Assembly: GCA_052034255.1 (NCBI GenBank)
Contig: JBPOIU010000036.1
Location: 13,585-77,584, forward strand
Direction of reading: 5' to 3'
Origin: JADJEK01 sp052034255
Lineage (GTDB): Bacteria > Planctomycetota > B15-G4 > JADJEK01
DNA length: 64,000 bases
Shown here: positions 45,725 to 54,797 of the stretch, piece by piece
Layout: every line of letters begins with the position of its first letter
How positions within the stretch are numbered: position 1 is the stretch's first letter
Made by a program: the position numbers and the translations under genes
Notes under the pieces: generated by a model
The model's input: the letters and a program-made list of their open reading frames with translations, nothing else
Told to the model about the DNA's origin: nothing
Database searches by the model: none

Positions 45725-46294
45725 ATGCGGATCGTGGTCGGACTCGGCAACCCTGGAGACGAATACGAGGGAACTCGGCATAATGTCGGGTTCTCGGTCC
45801 TCGACGAGACGGCGAAGCTGTCGAAGGTCACGTTCTCCATCCGCGGCGGCAGCGCGGCGGTGGCGGACGGACGGAAGGCGGCCAAGCCATTCCTGCTCGT
45901 GAAACCGCTGACCTACATGAATCGCAGTGGAGAGCCGCTGCGCGTGGTGATGCGGGACATGGGTGGGAGGGTCGAGGACGTGCTGGTCGTGCTCGACGAA
46001 TTCAATCTCGAACTCGGATCGCTCCGCGTTCGAGCGTCGGGCAGCGACGGCGGGCACAACGGACTCAAGTCCGTGATTGCCTGCCTCGGCACGAACGAAG
46101 TGGCGCGGCTGCGCGTCGGCATCGGACCGGCGCCGGAGCACATGCCGAAGGACGTCTTCGTCCTCCGGCGGTTCGAGCGCGGCGAGGCGAAGGCGGTCCA
46201 AGCGACCGTCGAGTCCGCTGCCTGGGCCGTCGAGGACTGGATCCGAGGCGCGCGCATCGAGGACTTGGCGAACCGGTACAACCGCCGGTTGTAG
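45725..46294 (+). CDS. pth: Peptidyl-tRNA hydrolase
   Basis: 189 aa. GLGNPGDEYEGTRHNVGF contains Asn9 and catalytic His19; LVKPLTYMNRSGEPL and LDEFNLELGSLRVR and GSDGGHNGLKS complete the signature. Frees peptides from stalled tRNAs. 60 nt after rplY and followed by the ribosomal S6-S18-L9 genes. Confidence 0.96.
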   Translation: MRIVVGLGNPGDEYEGTRHNVGFSVLDETAKLSKVTFSIRGGSAAVADGRKAAKPFLLVKPLTYMNRSGEPLRVVMRDMGGRVEDVLVVLDEFNLELGSLRVRASGSDGGHNGLKSVIACLGTNEVARLRVGIGPAPEHMPKDVFVLRRFERGEAKAVQATVESAAWAVEDWIRGARIEDLANRYNRRL

Positions 46295-46349
46295 AAGGCA
46301 TAGGCGATCACCGCCGGGCAGGAGCGCCGGCACGAACTGGAGCGCAGCG

Positions 46350-46793
46350 TTGAGTTACGTCTACGAGGGCATGTTCCTTGCCCACAACAAAGAGGCTCGC
46401 AAGGACGTCGAGTACCTCGAGGAGCACGTGCGCCAACTGATCGAGAAGTCGGGCGGCGCGGTCACGCATTTGAAGAAGTGGGACGAGCGGAAGCTCGCCT
46501 ATCCGGTGAAGGGCGTGACGCACGGGATCTACATCCTGTCGTACTTCACGGGCGACAAGGAAGTCGTCGCCAAGCTGCGCGGCGAGGTGCGTCTGTCGAG
46601 CTTGATCCTGCGCCACCTCGTGCTGCGGCGCGAGGAGATGCCGGAGGCGATCGAAACGTTCGCCGAATACCAGCAGCGCATGGCGGCCGCGGAGAAGCGC
46701 GACGAAGCGTCGGCAGCCGAACCCGCGCGCGTCGGCGGTGACGATGGCTTGGCGGTGGTGCCCGATCTCGACGGCGCCGAGGACGACAACTGA
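46350..46793 (+). CDS. rpsF: 30S ribosomal protein S6
   Basis: 147 aa from a TTG at 46350 with GGAGCG upstream; this start gives SYVYEGMFLA, the standard S6 N-terminus. VRQLIEKSGGAVTHLKKWDERKLAYPVKG and RHLVLRREE are conserved. The C-terminal 35 residues are an acidic tail. First gene of S6-S18-L9; no ssb gene lies between S6 and S18, unlike in Proteobacteria-Firmicutes layouts. Confidence 0.95.
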   Translation: MSYVYEGMFLAHNKEARKDVEYLEEHVRQLIEKSGGAVTHLKKWDERKLAYPVKGVTHGIYILSYFTGDKEVVAKLRGEVRLSSLILRHLVLRREEMPEAIETFAEYQQRMAAAEKRDEASAAEPARVGGDDGLAVVPDLDGAEDDN

Positions 46794-46831
46794 GCGCCGG
46801 TTTCACCGTCGCAGATTGAGAGGATGGACCC

Positions 46832-47095
46832 GTGAGGAACGCGACCAACAAGAAGTCGAGTGCCAAGAAGAAGCGCTTCCGCCGTCTCGGCGAGCGCCCG
46901 AAGTTCCTGGTGCGCCCGGAGCGCGCGGAGTTCTTGTTCGACTACAAGAACGTCCCGATGCTGCAGAAGCTCACGACGCAACAGGGCAAGCTGTACTCGC
47001 GCAAGCGCGCGGGCAATTCCGCCGCTGCGCAGCGCATCCTGAAGCAGCAGGTCAAGTACGCGCGTCACATGGCGCTCTTGCCGTACGTCGGCTGA
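46832..47095 (+). CDS. rpsR: 30S ribosomal protein S18
   Basis: 87 aa from a GTG with GAGAGGAT upstream. FDYKNVPMLQKLTTQQGKLYSRKRAG and the basic Lys-rich N-terminus match S18; forms a heterodimer with S6 on the small subunit. Confidence 0.96.
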   Translation: MRNATNKKSSAKKKRFRRLGERPKFLVRPERAEFLFDYKNVPMLQKLTTQQGKLYSRKRAGNSAAAQRILKQQVKYARHMALLPYVG

Positions 47096-47132
47096 TCCGC
47101 GTCCGGCCCCAGATCATCGAAGGAAACTCGCC

Positions 47133-47603
47133 ATGCAACAGGTCATCTTGGTCCAGGACGTCGACACCATCGGTCGCCGCGGCTTGGTCGTCCGCGTGAA
47201 GGATGGCTTCGCGCGCAACTACCTCCTGCCGCGCAAGATCGCGGTGCTCGCGACGTCGGACAACCTCAAGCGTCTCGAAGGCTTGCGCAAGAAGTACGAG
47301 GAGGAGGAGAAGGAGCGCAAGGCCGCGGCGATGTCCGCGATCAACAAGCTCCAGGGCCTCACGCTGACGATTTCGGCCAAGGTTTCCGAAGAGGGTCACC
47401 TCTACGGCTCGGTCAACGTCGCGATGATCCAAGAGCTCCTCGCGAAGCAGGGTCACGCGATCGACTCCAAGGCGATCCGCTTGGCCGACCCGATCAAGGA
47501 GCCCGGCGTCCACACCGTCGCGATCGTCATCCACGAAGACGCGCGGACCGACATCAAGGTCGCGGTCGTCAAGGAAGCCGACGAGCAGCCCGCGCAAGGC
47601 TGA
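47133..47603 (+). CDS. rplI: 50S ribosomal protein L9
   Basis: 156 aa, ATG with GAAGGAAA. N-terminal RNA-binding part VQDVDTIGRRGLVVRVKDGF and ARNYLLPRKIAV, connecting helix (about 45-75), and C-terminal domain with EGHLYGSVNVAMI. Followed by a strong hairpin before dnaB. Confidence 0.97.
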   Translation: MQQVILVQDVDTIGRRGLVVRVKDGFARNYLLPRKIAVLATSDNLKRLEGLRKKYEEEEKERKAAAMSAINKLQGLTLTISAKVSEEGHLYGSVNVAMIQELLAKQGHAIDSKAIRLADPIKEPGVHTVAIVIHEDARTDIKVAVVKEADEQPAQG

Positions 47604-47616
47604 GCCCGTCCGGTCG

Positions 47617-47662
47617 GCGCGACGGCGGCACGATGCGCGCGCGCATCCTGCCGCCGTCGCGC
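47617..47662 (+). terminator. Long imperfect hairpin between rplI and dnaB
   Basis: GCGCGACGGCGGCA (47617-47630) pairs with TGCCGCCGTCGCGC (47649-47662); the interior GATGCGC/GCGCATC also pairs, with one C-C mismatch between: about 21 bp. No T run follows. Starts 14 nt after the rplI stop; could attenuate read-through or be an mRNA-processing site. Confidence 0.6.
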
Positions 47663-47793
47663 TTGCAGCGCTTCTTCGACGCGCTGCTGGCGTTTCGCAC
47701 GCGCGATTCGTATCTCATCGGCTGGGTTCGACGGCGCGCGGCGCCGTGGCCCGGGCTCGCATCGACAGCTCCTGTCGCCGGATGGTGGCCCCC

Positions 47794-49143
47794 ATGTCCG
47801 ACGCGCGCAATCCCGAGCGCATCGCTCCGCACGATGTCGACGCCGAAGCAGCCTTGCTCGGCGCCGTCCTGCTCGATGGCGACACCCTGCACGAGATCGG
47901 CGACAAGATCGTTGCCGACGACTTCTACGTCAGCGCGCACCGGCACGTGTACGCGGCGATGCTGGCGCTGGACAAGACCGGCTCGACCATCGATGCGATC
48001 ACGGTCAAGGACGAGCTGAAGCGGCAGAAGACACTCGACTCGATCGGCGGTCCCGAAGCCCTCGTGCGTCTCGCCGAATCCGTGCCGTCGTCGGCCGCGG
48101 CGAAGCACCATGCGCGCATCGTGCGCGACACGGCGCGCCTGCGAGCTTTGCTGCGCGCCGGCCAGGAGATCGTCAAGGACGCGTACGAACCGAAGGGCGA
48201 CGTCGCATCGATCGTCGACCAGGCCGAACAGCGGATCTTCGCGGTCCGCGGCGACGACACCACCGACATGGCGTCGATCGCGCAGCTGATGAAGCTCGAA
48301 GTCCAGGAGATCGAGCGGCGCGAAGCGCTCGGCGGCAAGGTCACGCCGGGGCTGTCGACCGGCTTCTCGGATCTCAACGCGAAGCTCGGCGGCCTCCGCA
48401 ACGGTGAACTGATCATCGTCGCGGCGCGGCCGTCGATGGGCAAGACGACCTTCGCCCTGAACATGGCGACGCACATCGCCGTGAAGGAGAAGACCGGAGT
48501 CCTCGTGTTCTCGCTCGAAGTCGGCAAGCTCCAGGTTGCCGAGAACCTGCTGTGCTCACTGGCGCGCATGAACGCGATGAAGATCCGTCAAGGCGAGATC
48601 CAGGCCGGTGACTGGCCGATGATCATCGAGGCCGCGAACGCATTGTCCGAAGCGCCGGTCTACATCGACGACTCGCCCGCGATTTCGCTGCTCGCGCTGC
48701 GCGCGAAGGCTCGGCGCTTGAAAGCGCGTGATCCGCGCATCGGCTTGATCGTCGTCGACTATCTGCAACTCATGACTTCACCCGGCGCGGAAAGCCGCCA
48801 ACACGAGATCAGCCAGATCTCGCAGGGACTGAAGGCGCTGGCGCGCGAGCTCGGCGTTCCCGTGATCGCGCTGTCGCAGTTGAACCGCGCCGTCGACGCG
48901 CGCGACGATCACCGCCCACGCATGTCCGACTTGCGTGAATCGGGCTCGATCGAGCAGGACGCGGACGTCGTGATGTTCCTGTACCGCGACGCGTACTACA
49001 AGGCGCAGGAAGATCTGCTGCCGCAGCAACTGCGAACCGCGGAAGTCATCATCGGCAAGCACCGCAACGGCCCGACCGGCGTCGTCAGCCTTTATTTCTT
49101 CGGCGAGAGACTTCGCTTCGAGGATCCGGCGCGCGCCGGGTAG
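47794..49143 (+). CDS. dnaB: Replicative DNA helicase DnaB
   Basis: 449 aa from ATG 47794 (an ATG at 47782 would add four residues). N-terminal primase-interaction domain (DVDAEAALLGAVLLDGDTLHEIGDKI), linker, and RecA-like domain: Walker A AARPSMGKTTFALNMATHIA, Walker B LIVVDYLQLM, arginine finger region and DLRESGSIEQDADVVMFLYRD. Unwinds DNA at the fork. The rpsF-rpsR-rplI-dnaB order is widespread. Confidence 0.96.
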   Translation: MSDARNPERIAPHDVDAEAALLGAVLLDGDTLHEIGDKIVADDFYVSAHRHVYAAMLALDKTGSTIDAITVKDELKRQKTLDSIGGPEALVRLAESVPSSAAAKHHARIVRDTARLRALLRAGQEIVKDAYEPKGDVASIVDQAEQRIFAVRGDDTTDMASIAQLMKLEVQEIERREALGGKVTPGLSTGFSDLNAKLGGLRNGELIIVAARPSMGKTTFALNMATHIAVKEKTGVLVFSLEVGKLQVAENLLCSLARMNAMKIRQGEIQAGDWPMIIEAANALSEAPVYIDDSPAISLLALRAKARRLKARDPRIGLIVVDYLQLMTSPGAESRQHEISQISQGLKALARELGVPVIALSQLNRAVDARDDHRPRMSDLRESGSIEQDADVVMFLYRDAYYKAQEDLLPQQLRTAEVIIGKHRNGPTGVVSLYFFGERLRFEDPARAG

Positions 49144-49154
49144 AACGCTGCGCG

Positions 49155-51524
49155 ATGATCGCCCGACTCCTGGCGCTGTGCCTGTGTTTCGCGCTGCTCG
49201 GATTCATCCCGCCGCGTGACGAAGGCGTCGTCGGCTCGATCGACGTCCGCGGGAACGAACGGGTCGCGACGGCGCAGATCCTCGAGAACATGCGCACGCG
49301 GGTCGGCAAGCTGCTCGATCCGAACGACGTCCAGCAGGACATCCGCGACCTCTACGCACGGTTCGGCATTCGCGTCACCGTCGAAACCGAGAAGCGCGAC
49401 CAGGCCGTCCATCTGTTCCTCGAAGTCGACGAGGAGATGATGATCACGGACGTCGTGATCGACGGCGTCGAGGACTCACGCGCGCGCGAACTGCTCGAGG
49501 ACGTGTCGCTGTTCGGCGTACACACGATGCTCGAAGCCCAGGTGAAGGACCGCGCGGCCGAACTCGAGCAACGCTTGAAGGACGAGGGTCGCTACTTCGC
49601 GAAGGTCGAGGTCGCGCTCGAGCCGAACGCGGACGGCATGACGGCACGGCTGCACGTGCATGAGGGCGAGAAAGTCGCCATCGACGCGATCGAGTTCAGC
49701 GGTGCGTCGATCCCCGCCGATCGGCTGCTCGGCGTCATGACGACGAAGCCGACGCGGTTGCTCGTGTTCAAGGGCTACCTACGCCAGGATCAGCTCGATC
49801 GCGACTTGGTCGAGCTCGAGCGCTACCTCGGCAACGAGGGTTACCGCTCCGCGAAAGCGACGCTCGCCGGAGTCGACGTCGATGCCGAGGGCGACTCCGC
49901 CGTCGTGCGAATCGCGATCGACGAAGGCGCGCGCTCCAGCGTGCGCGAGGTCGTCGTCGAAGGCGATGGTTCCGTGCCGCAGGAAGCGCTCGACGCGTTG
50001 ATCGAGTCGAAACCCGGCGACCCGGTGCGCGCCGCCGCTCTCGAGCGCGATCGCGATCGGTTGAAGAACGCGATGCAAGAGCGCGGCTTCATCCGTGCGC
50101 AGGTCGAGACGCGCATCGAGTACCCCGACGCCGCGGACCAAGCGCGCGTCGTACACCGCGTCGGCGCCGGTTCGCAGAAGCGCGTGCGCGACGTCGTCGT
50201 GCGCGGCAACACGCAGACACCCGACGGCATCGTGCGACGCGAGGTCACGCTGCGTCCCGGCGACCTCGCGGATGCTCGCGAGCTCAAGAAGACCGCCGAC
50301 CGCCTGCGCGCGACCGGGTGGTTCCGCGACGACCGGGGGCGCGACTTGGTCGACGTGCGCTTTCGCGAAACGTCCGACCCGCTGCTCGAGGACGTGCTCG
50401 TCGACGTCGAGGAAGTGCGCTCCGGCCGGCTCTTCTTCGTGGTCGGCGCGGACACCGACGTCGGCTTCTTCGCCGGCGTGAACCTCGAGAAGAACAACTT
50501 CGATCTGCACGACACGCCGTCGGCGTGGGATCCCATCACGCTGTTCTCCGAGTTCTGGAACAACGAGGCGTTCCACGGCGGCGGTCAGCACCTGCAGATC
50601 CAGGTGCAGCCGGGATCGCGCGTGTCGACGGCGCGCGTGACGTTCGAGGACCCGTACTTCCGTGGTTCGGAGCGCGATCCGCTCGCGCTGCGCTTCGACG
50701 TCTACGGCGTTCAGTCGCAGATCTTCGACGAGTTCGACGAGGACCGGTACGGCGTGTCGGCGACCTTCACGCGCCGCCTCGACGAACACTGGACCGCGGG
50801 CGTCATGGGGCGGTTCGACGTGGTCAACGTCGGAGACCTCGACGACGCGCCGGACGACGTCGAGGACGTCGAAGGCCTCAGCGTCGTGCCCGCCGTCGGT
50901 TTGCTCGCGAAGTACCAGGACTTCGACAGCGTGCTGCTGCCGTCGAAGGGCTTCGAGGTCGGCGGGCGCTACGAGTTGCTGACGCTCGACGCCTGGGGCC
51001 AGCGCGCCGTCGTCGCGGGCTCCTGGCTGACGCCTCTGCACGAGGACGATCGCGGGCGCAAGCACCTGTTCAATCTGCGCGGCTCGGTGGGTGTGGCGCA
51101 GGGCTTCTCGGGAGAGCTGCCGTTCTTCGAGCGCCTCCAAGGCGGCGGCAGCAGCGGCGACTTCCCGCTGCGTGGGTTCGAGCTGCGCGGCATCGGGCCC
51201 GAGGACGAAGACGTCCATCTCGGCGGCGCGTTCGCGTACTCGACGAGCTTCGAGTATTCGTTCCCGCTGTACTCGACCTACGAGCCACTGGTCGACCAGG
51301 AGATCGAGTACGTGCGCGGGATCGCGTTCGTCGACATCGGCTCGGTCGAGGATTCCGTCGCCGGGTTGTTCGGCCAGCCGCGCGCGTCGATCGGCGCGGG
51401 CGTGCGCGTGCGGTTGCCGTTCCTCGGCGATGCGCCGGTCTCGGTCGATCTCGGCGTCCCCGTTCTCGAGGAAAAGGACGATTCGACGGAGCTCATCAGC
51501 GTGCGCGTCAGCACGCGCTTCTAA
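49155..51524 (+). CDS. bamA: Outer membrane protein assembly factor BamA
   Basis: 789 aa, ATG. Signal peptide (IARLLALCLCFALLGF), about five POTRA domains (25-400: VVGSIDVRGNERVATAQILENM, ITDVVIDGVEDSRARELLE, VAIDAIEFSGASIPADRL, REVVVEGDGSVPQEALDALI, RDVVVRGNTQTPDGIVRREV) and a C-terminal beta barrel (about 415-789) ending in Phe, as typical of BamA. Inserts outer-membrane proteins. Its presence together with skp and lpx genes shows an LPS-type outer membrane. The stop codon lies in the left terminal repeat of the element at 51524. Confidence 0.95.
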   Translation: MIARLLALCLCFALLGFIPPRDEGVVGSIDVRGNERVATAQILENMRTRVGKLLDPNDVQQDIRDLYARFGIRVTVETEKRDQAVHLFLEVDEEMMITDVVIDGVEDSRARELLEDVSLFGVHTMLEAQVKDRAAELEQRLKDEGRYFAKVEVALEPNADGMTARLHVHEGEKVAIDAIEFSGASIPADRLLGVMTTKPTRLLVFKGYLRQDQLDRDLVELERYLGNEGYRSAKATLAGVDVDAEGDSAVVRIAIDEGARSSVREVVVEGDGSVPQEALDALIESKPGDPVRAAALERDRDRLKNAMQERGFIRAQVETRIEYPDAADQARVVHRVGAGSQKRVRDVVVRGNTQTPDGIVRREVTLRPGDLADARELKKTADRLRATGWFRDDRGRDLVDVRFRETSDPLLEDVLVDVEEVRSGRLFFVVGADTDVGFFAGVNLEKNNFDLHDTPSAWDPITLFSEFWNNEAFHGGGQHLQIQVQPGSRVSTARVTFEDPYFRGSERDPLALRFDVYGVQSQIFDEFDEDRYGVSATFTRRLDEHWTAGVMGRFDVVNVGDLDDAPDDVEDVEGLSVVPAVGLLAKYQDFDSVLLPSKGFEVGGRYELLTLDAWGQRAVVAGSWLTPLHEDDRGRKHLFNLRGSVGVAQGFSGELPFFERLQGGGSSGDFPLRGFELRGIGPEDEDVHLGGAFAYSTSFEYSFPLYSTYEPLVDQEIEYVRGIAFVDIGSVEDSVAGLFGQPRASIGAGVRVRLPFLGDAPVSVDLGVPVLEEKDDSTELISVRVSTRF

Positions 51525-51710
51525 ATCGAAGTTCACGATGCTGTGATGCCGCGAGGTCGAGCGAGAAGCGCGCAGGCGAGGGGGATCGACGACGCGACTC
51601 AATGGAACGAGTCGCAGAGTCCCCGGTCGCGGAGCGACCCGATCCTCCAGACACGATGCTTGCGCGGTTCACAGCCGGCCGCAGCCATGACGGAATCGTG
51701 AACTTCGATT
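51524..51710. repeat. 187-bp element with perfect 16-bp terminal inverted repeats
   Basis: AATCGAAGTTCACGAT (51524-51539) and its exact complement (51695-51710), with further imperfect symmetry for about 15 bp inward. Inside are the hairpin GCGACTC/GAGTCGC (51594-51615) and a core of module C (51621-51639). Encodes nothing. MITE-like or a structured RNA; no target duplication is obvious. Confidence 0.6.
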
Positions 51711-51733
51711 GGGTCCGATCCGAGGAGGTGCGC

Positions 51734-52294
51734 ATGGTGACTCGACGGGAGACGTTCGCGGGAATCGCTGCGTTGGGGGCGGGCGCAGTGCTGCAGCCAA
51801 ATGGCGCACCGCTACGCGTCGGCGTGGTGGACTTGCTGCGCGTGTTGAAGGAGCCGAAGGCGATCCAGGCCATCGACGAGCAATTGCGCGGCTGGATCGA
51901 CCGGGAGCAGGCTCCGCTGAAGGCGATGCAGAACGAGCTGAAGGAGATCGAAGCGCGCATCGAATTGCTCGACGCGAACGGTCCCGATGCCCGCACCGCC
52001 AAGCGTGACCTCGAACACAAGAGCGTCGAATTCAAGTACGCGTTCAACGCGGCCGACGCGGAGCGCCAGACGCGCATCAAGGCGGCGCGGAAGCTCGGGT
52101 TCGAGATCGCGCAGAAGGCGATCGGCGACGTCGCGAAGAGCTTGGGCCTGCACTTGGTGCTGCAAGCGCGCGGCGGCGACCTCGACGGCGAGACCGAATC
52201 CGCGGTTTCGGCGGAGATCTACCTGCGGACCGTGCTGTATGCCGACGGGGCGCTTGACATCACTTCGGACGTGCTTAGTGTGCTCAACCGCTAG
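51734..52294 (+). CDS. skp: OmpH/Skp family periplasmic chaperone, twin-arginine-like signal
   Basis: 186 aa from ATG 51734 with GAGGAGG upstream. Signal TRRETFAGIAALGAGAVLQ resembles a Tat signal (RR followed by a moderately hydrophobic segment). The mature part starts with VGVVDLLRVLKEPKAIQ, then two long charged helices (about 55-125, the Skp tentacles) and a final beta strand (SAEIYLRTVLYADGALDIT). Skp holds unfolded outer-membrane proteins for BamA. Standard place between bamA and lpxD. Confidence 0.85.
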   Translation: MVTRRETFAGIAALGAGAVLQPNGAPLRVGVVDLLRVLKEPKAIQAIDEQLRGWIDREQAPLKAMQNELKEIEARIELLDANGPDARTAKRDLEHKSVEFKYAFNAADAERQTRIKAARKLGFEIAQKAIGDVAKSLGLHLVLQARGGDLDGETESAVSAEIYLRTVLYADGALDITSDVLSVLNR

Positions 52295-52375
52295 TCGAAT
52301 CAGCGGCTTGAGTTACGTGCGCTCGAGGCAGTTCGACGGCGGGCCTCGCGGGGCGTATTGATCCCAGGGCGTTTC

Positions 52376-53419
52376 GTGGCGCGATCCCTCGGCGACATCG
52401 CTCGACGGTTGAACGGGCAGCTCGACGGCGACCCGGCGCTGCAAGTCCACGGCCTCGCGGGACTATTCGACGCGCGTGAAGGCGACCTCGCCTTCGTCGG
52501 CGATGCCCGTTACGCGCCGTTCGTCGCTCGATCGCGTGCGTCCGCTCTGATCGTCGGCCCCGAGTTCCAAGGCGCGTCGGTGCCGGTGATCCGCGTGCCG
52601 AAGCCGATGCCGGCATTCGAATCGCTGCTCGACTGGTTCACACCGGAGCGCGCACCCATCGTCGCGGGCATCTCGCCCACCGCGCTCGTCGCGTCGACCG
52701 CGACGATCGCTGCGACCGCGACGATCGAAGGCCACGTCAGCATCGGCGATCGCTCGAGCGTCGGCGAATCGACGGTCATCCATGCCGGCGCGCGCATCGG
52801 CGCGAACGTGCACATCGGACGCCATTGCGTGGTGGCCGAAAACGTCGTGCTGCAAGAACGCGTGCGCCTCGGTGATCGCGTCGTGATCCACGCCGGCACC
52901 GTGATCGGATGCGACGGCTTCGGCTATCGGCCGGGCAAGGCGGGCATGGAGAAGCTCCCGCACATCGGCGCGGTCGAGATCGGCGACGACGTCGAGATCG
53001 GCGCCTGCGTGACGATCGATCGCGCGCGCTTCGGGCGGACGACGATCGGTCGTGGCACGAAGATCGACAACTTGGTGCAGATCGCGCACAACGTCCAGAT
53101 CGGCGAGCATTGCGTGATCGCTGCGCAAGTCGGCATCTCGGGCTCGACGACGATCGGCGATGGCTGTGTGTTCGGGGGGCAGGCTGCCACCGCTGGCCAC
53201 GTGCGCATCGGTCGGCGCGTGACGGCCGCCGCGCGCGCGGGTCTGACGAAGGACGCGCCCGACGGCGCCGTGATGTTCGGCATCTACGCCGGCCCGGTGC
53301 ACGAGAAGCGACGCGAAGAAGCCGCGTTGCGCAAGTTGCCCGAGCTGCTGCGACGCGTGCGTGAACTCGAGAAGGCACTCGGAATCGCCGACTCCGGCGG
53401 TGCGACGGAGGACGGCTGA
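52376..53419 (+). CDS. lpxD: UDP-3-O-(3-hydroxyacyl)glucosamine N-acyltransferase
   Basis: 347 aa from GTG 52376, with AGGG upstream (a TTG at 52358 would add six residues). N-terminal uridine-binding domain (SLGDIARRLNGQLDGDP) and a left-handed beta helix (about 95-300) with hexapeptide repeats; the catalytic His lies in DNLVQIAHNVQIGEHC. C-terminal coiled helix (EAALRKLPELLRRVRELEKAL). Adds the N-linked acyl chain in lipid A synthesis. 3 nt from lpxC/fabZ. Confidence 0.95.
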   Translation: MARSLGDIARRLNGQLDGDPALQVHGLAGLFDAREGDLAFVGDARYAPFVARSRASALIVGPEFQGASVPVIRVPKPMPAFESLLDWFTPERAPIVAGISPTALVASTATIAATATIEGHVSIGDRSSVGESTVIHAGARIGANVHIGRHCVVAENVVLQERVRLGDRVVIHAGTVIGCDGFGYRPGKAGMEKLPHIGAVEIGDDVEIGACVTIDRARFGRTTIGRGTKIDNLVQIAHNVQIGEHCVIAAQVGISGSTTIGDGCVFGGQAATAGHVRIGRRVTAAARAGLTKDAPDGAVMFGIYAGPVHEKRREEAALRKLPELLRRVRELEKALGIADSGGATEDG

Positions 53420-53421
53420 TC

Positions 53422-54723
53422 ATGCGCAACCAGAAGACGCTGCGCGCGCCGCTCGAATTGAAGGGCATCGGTTTGCACACCGGGCGCGAGACGACCGTCA
53501 AGGTCTTGCCCGCGGGCCCCGACCAAGGCGTGATCTTCGTGCGCACGGATTTGCCCGACGCCCCGCACATCCCGGCGACGCTCGATTTCCTCGCGCAGGG
53601 CGCGCGGCGCACTGCGCTGAAGAACGGCGAGGCCGAGGTGAACACGGTCGAGCACCTGTTCGCCGCGTTCCTCGGGCTCGGCGTCGACAACGCCGAAATC
53701 CACATCGATGGACCGGAGCTGCCGGGGCTCGACGGCTCCGCGATCCCGTTCGTCGAAGCGATCCAGAAGATCGGACTCGTCGAGCAGAAATCGCAGCGCA
53801 TCCAGTTCATCGCCGACAAACCGCTGCACGTGACCGAAGGCGACGCGACGGTGATGCTCGTGCCGAACGAGGCCGACGAGTTGCGCCTGTCGTACACGCT
53901 CGATCTGCCGGGGTCCGGCTATCCGGCGCAGTTCGTCGAAGTCCCGATCAATGCGGAGACGTTCTGTCGCGACGTGGCGCCCGCGCGCACGTTCGTGCTG
54001 CGCGCCGAAGCCGATCAACTGCGCGCCGCGGGTCTTGGCCAAGGTGCCAACACCGAGAACACGCTCGTCATCGACGACGGCAAAGTCATCGAGAACGTGC
54101 TGCGCTTCCCCGACGAGTTCGCGCGCCACAAGCTGCTCGATCTCGCGGGCGACTTGTTCCTCGCCAACGTCGACATCCGGGGGCGCGTGCTCGCGACGCG
54201 TTCGGGGCACGGCACGAATCGCGCGCTGGTGCGACTGATCGCCGAAGAGATGAAGGCGCGCGAAGTCGCTGGCCAGGTGGGTCGCGACTCCGGCGTCGAC
54301 ATCCGCGAGATCCTGCAGCTGTTGCCGCACCGCTACCCGTTCCTGCTGATCGATCGCGTGATCGAGCTCGAGGGCTACCGGCGCGCCGTCGGCATCAAGA
54401 ACGTCACGATCAACGAGCCGTTCTTCCAAGGCCACTTCCCGAGCCAACCGATCATGCCCGGGGTGCTGATCCTCGAAGCGATGGCTCAGCTCGCGGGCGT
54501 GCTGCTGCTGCGCCGCCTCGAGAACACCGGCAAGCTCGCGGTGCTGTGGTCGATCGACAAGGTGAAGCTGCGGCGCTCGGTGATCCCGGGCGACCAACTG
54601 CGCATCGAGATCGAAGCGACCAAGGTCCGCGACACGATCGGCCAAGTCCAAGCCTGGGCGCGGGTGAACGACAAGACCGCGGCGGAGGCCGTGTTGACGT
54701 TCACGCTGATCGACGCCGCCTGA
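53422..54723 (+). CDS. lpxC/fabZ: Bifunctional LpxC deacetylase / FabZ dehydratase
   Basis: 433 aa. LpxC part (1-285): VEHLFAAF (Glu77, His78 of the zinc site), FPDEFARHKLLDLAGD (zinc His and Asp), and RSGHGTNRAL (catalytic His). FabZ part (about 290-433): LLPHRYPFLLIDRV with catalytic His and GHFPSQPIMPGVLILEAMAQ with catalytic Glu. Combines deacetylation of UDP-acyl-GlcNAc with 3-hydroxyacyl-ACP dehydration, so lipid A and fatty acid synthesis share one chain, as known in Bacteroidota and others. All catalytic residues seem present. Confidence 0.95.
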   Translation: MRNQKTLRAPLELKGIGLHTGRETTVKVLPAGPDQGVIFVRTDLPDAPHIPATLDFLAQGARRTALKNGEAEVNTVEHLFAAFLGLGVDNAEIHIDGPELPGLDGSAIPFVEAIQKIGLVEQKSQRIQFIADKPLHVTEGDATVMLVPNEADELRLSYTLDLPGSGYPAQFVEVPINAETFCRDVAPARTFVLRAEADQLRAAGLGQGANTENTLVIDDGKVIENVLRFPDEFARHKLLDLAGDLFLANVDIRGRVLATRSGHGTNRALVRLIAEEMKAREVAGQVGRDSGVDIREILQLLPHRYPFLLIDRVIELEGYRRAVGIKNVTINEPFFQGHFPSQPIMPGVLILEAMAQLAGVLLLRRLENTGKLAVLWSIDKVKLRRSVIPGDQLRIEIEATKVRDTIGQVQAWARVNDKTAAEAVLTFTLIDAA

Positions 54724-54797
54724 CGGCGGCCGCTGGCCCGAGCGACGCTCGCGCCGCAACGGACGACTCGCACTCGATCCCGCATTCGGAGAAACCC

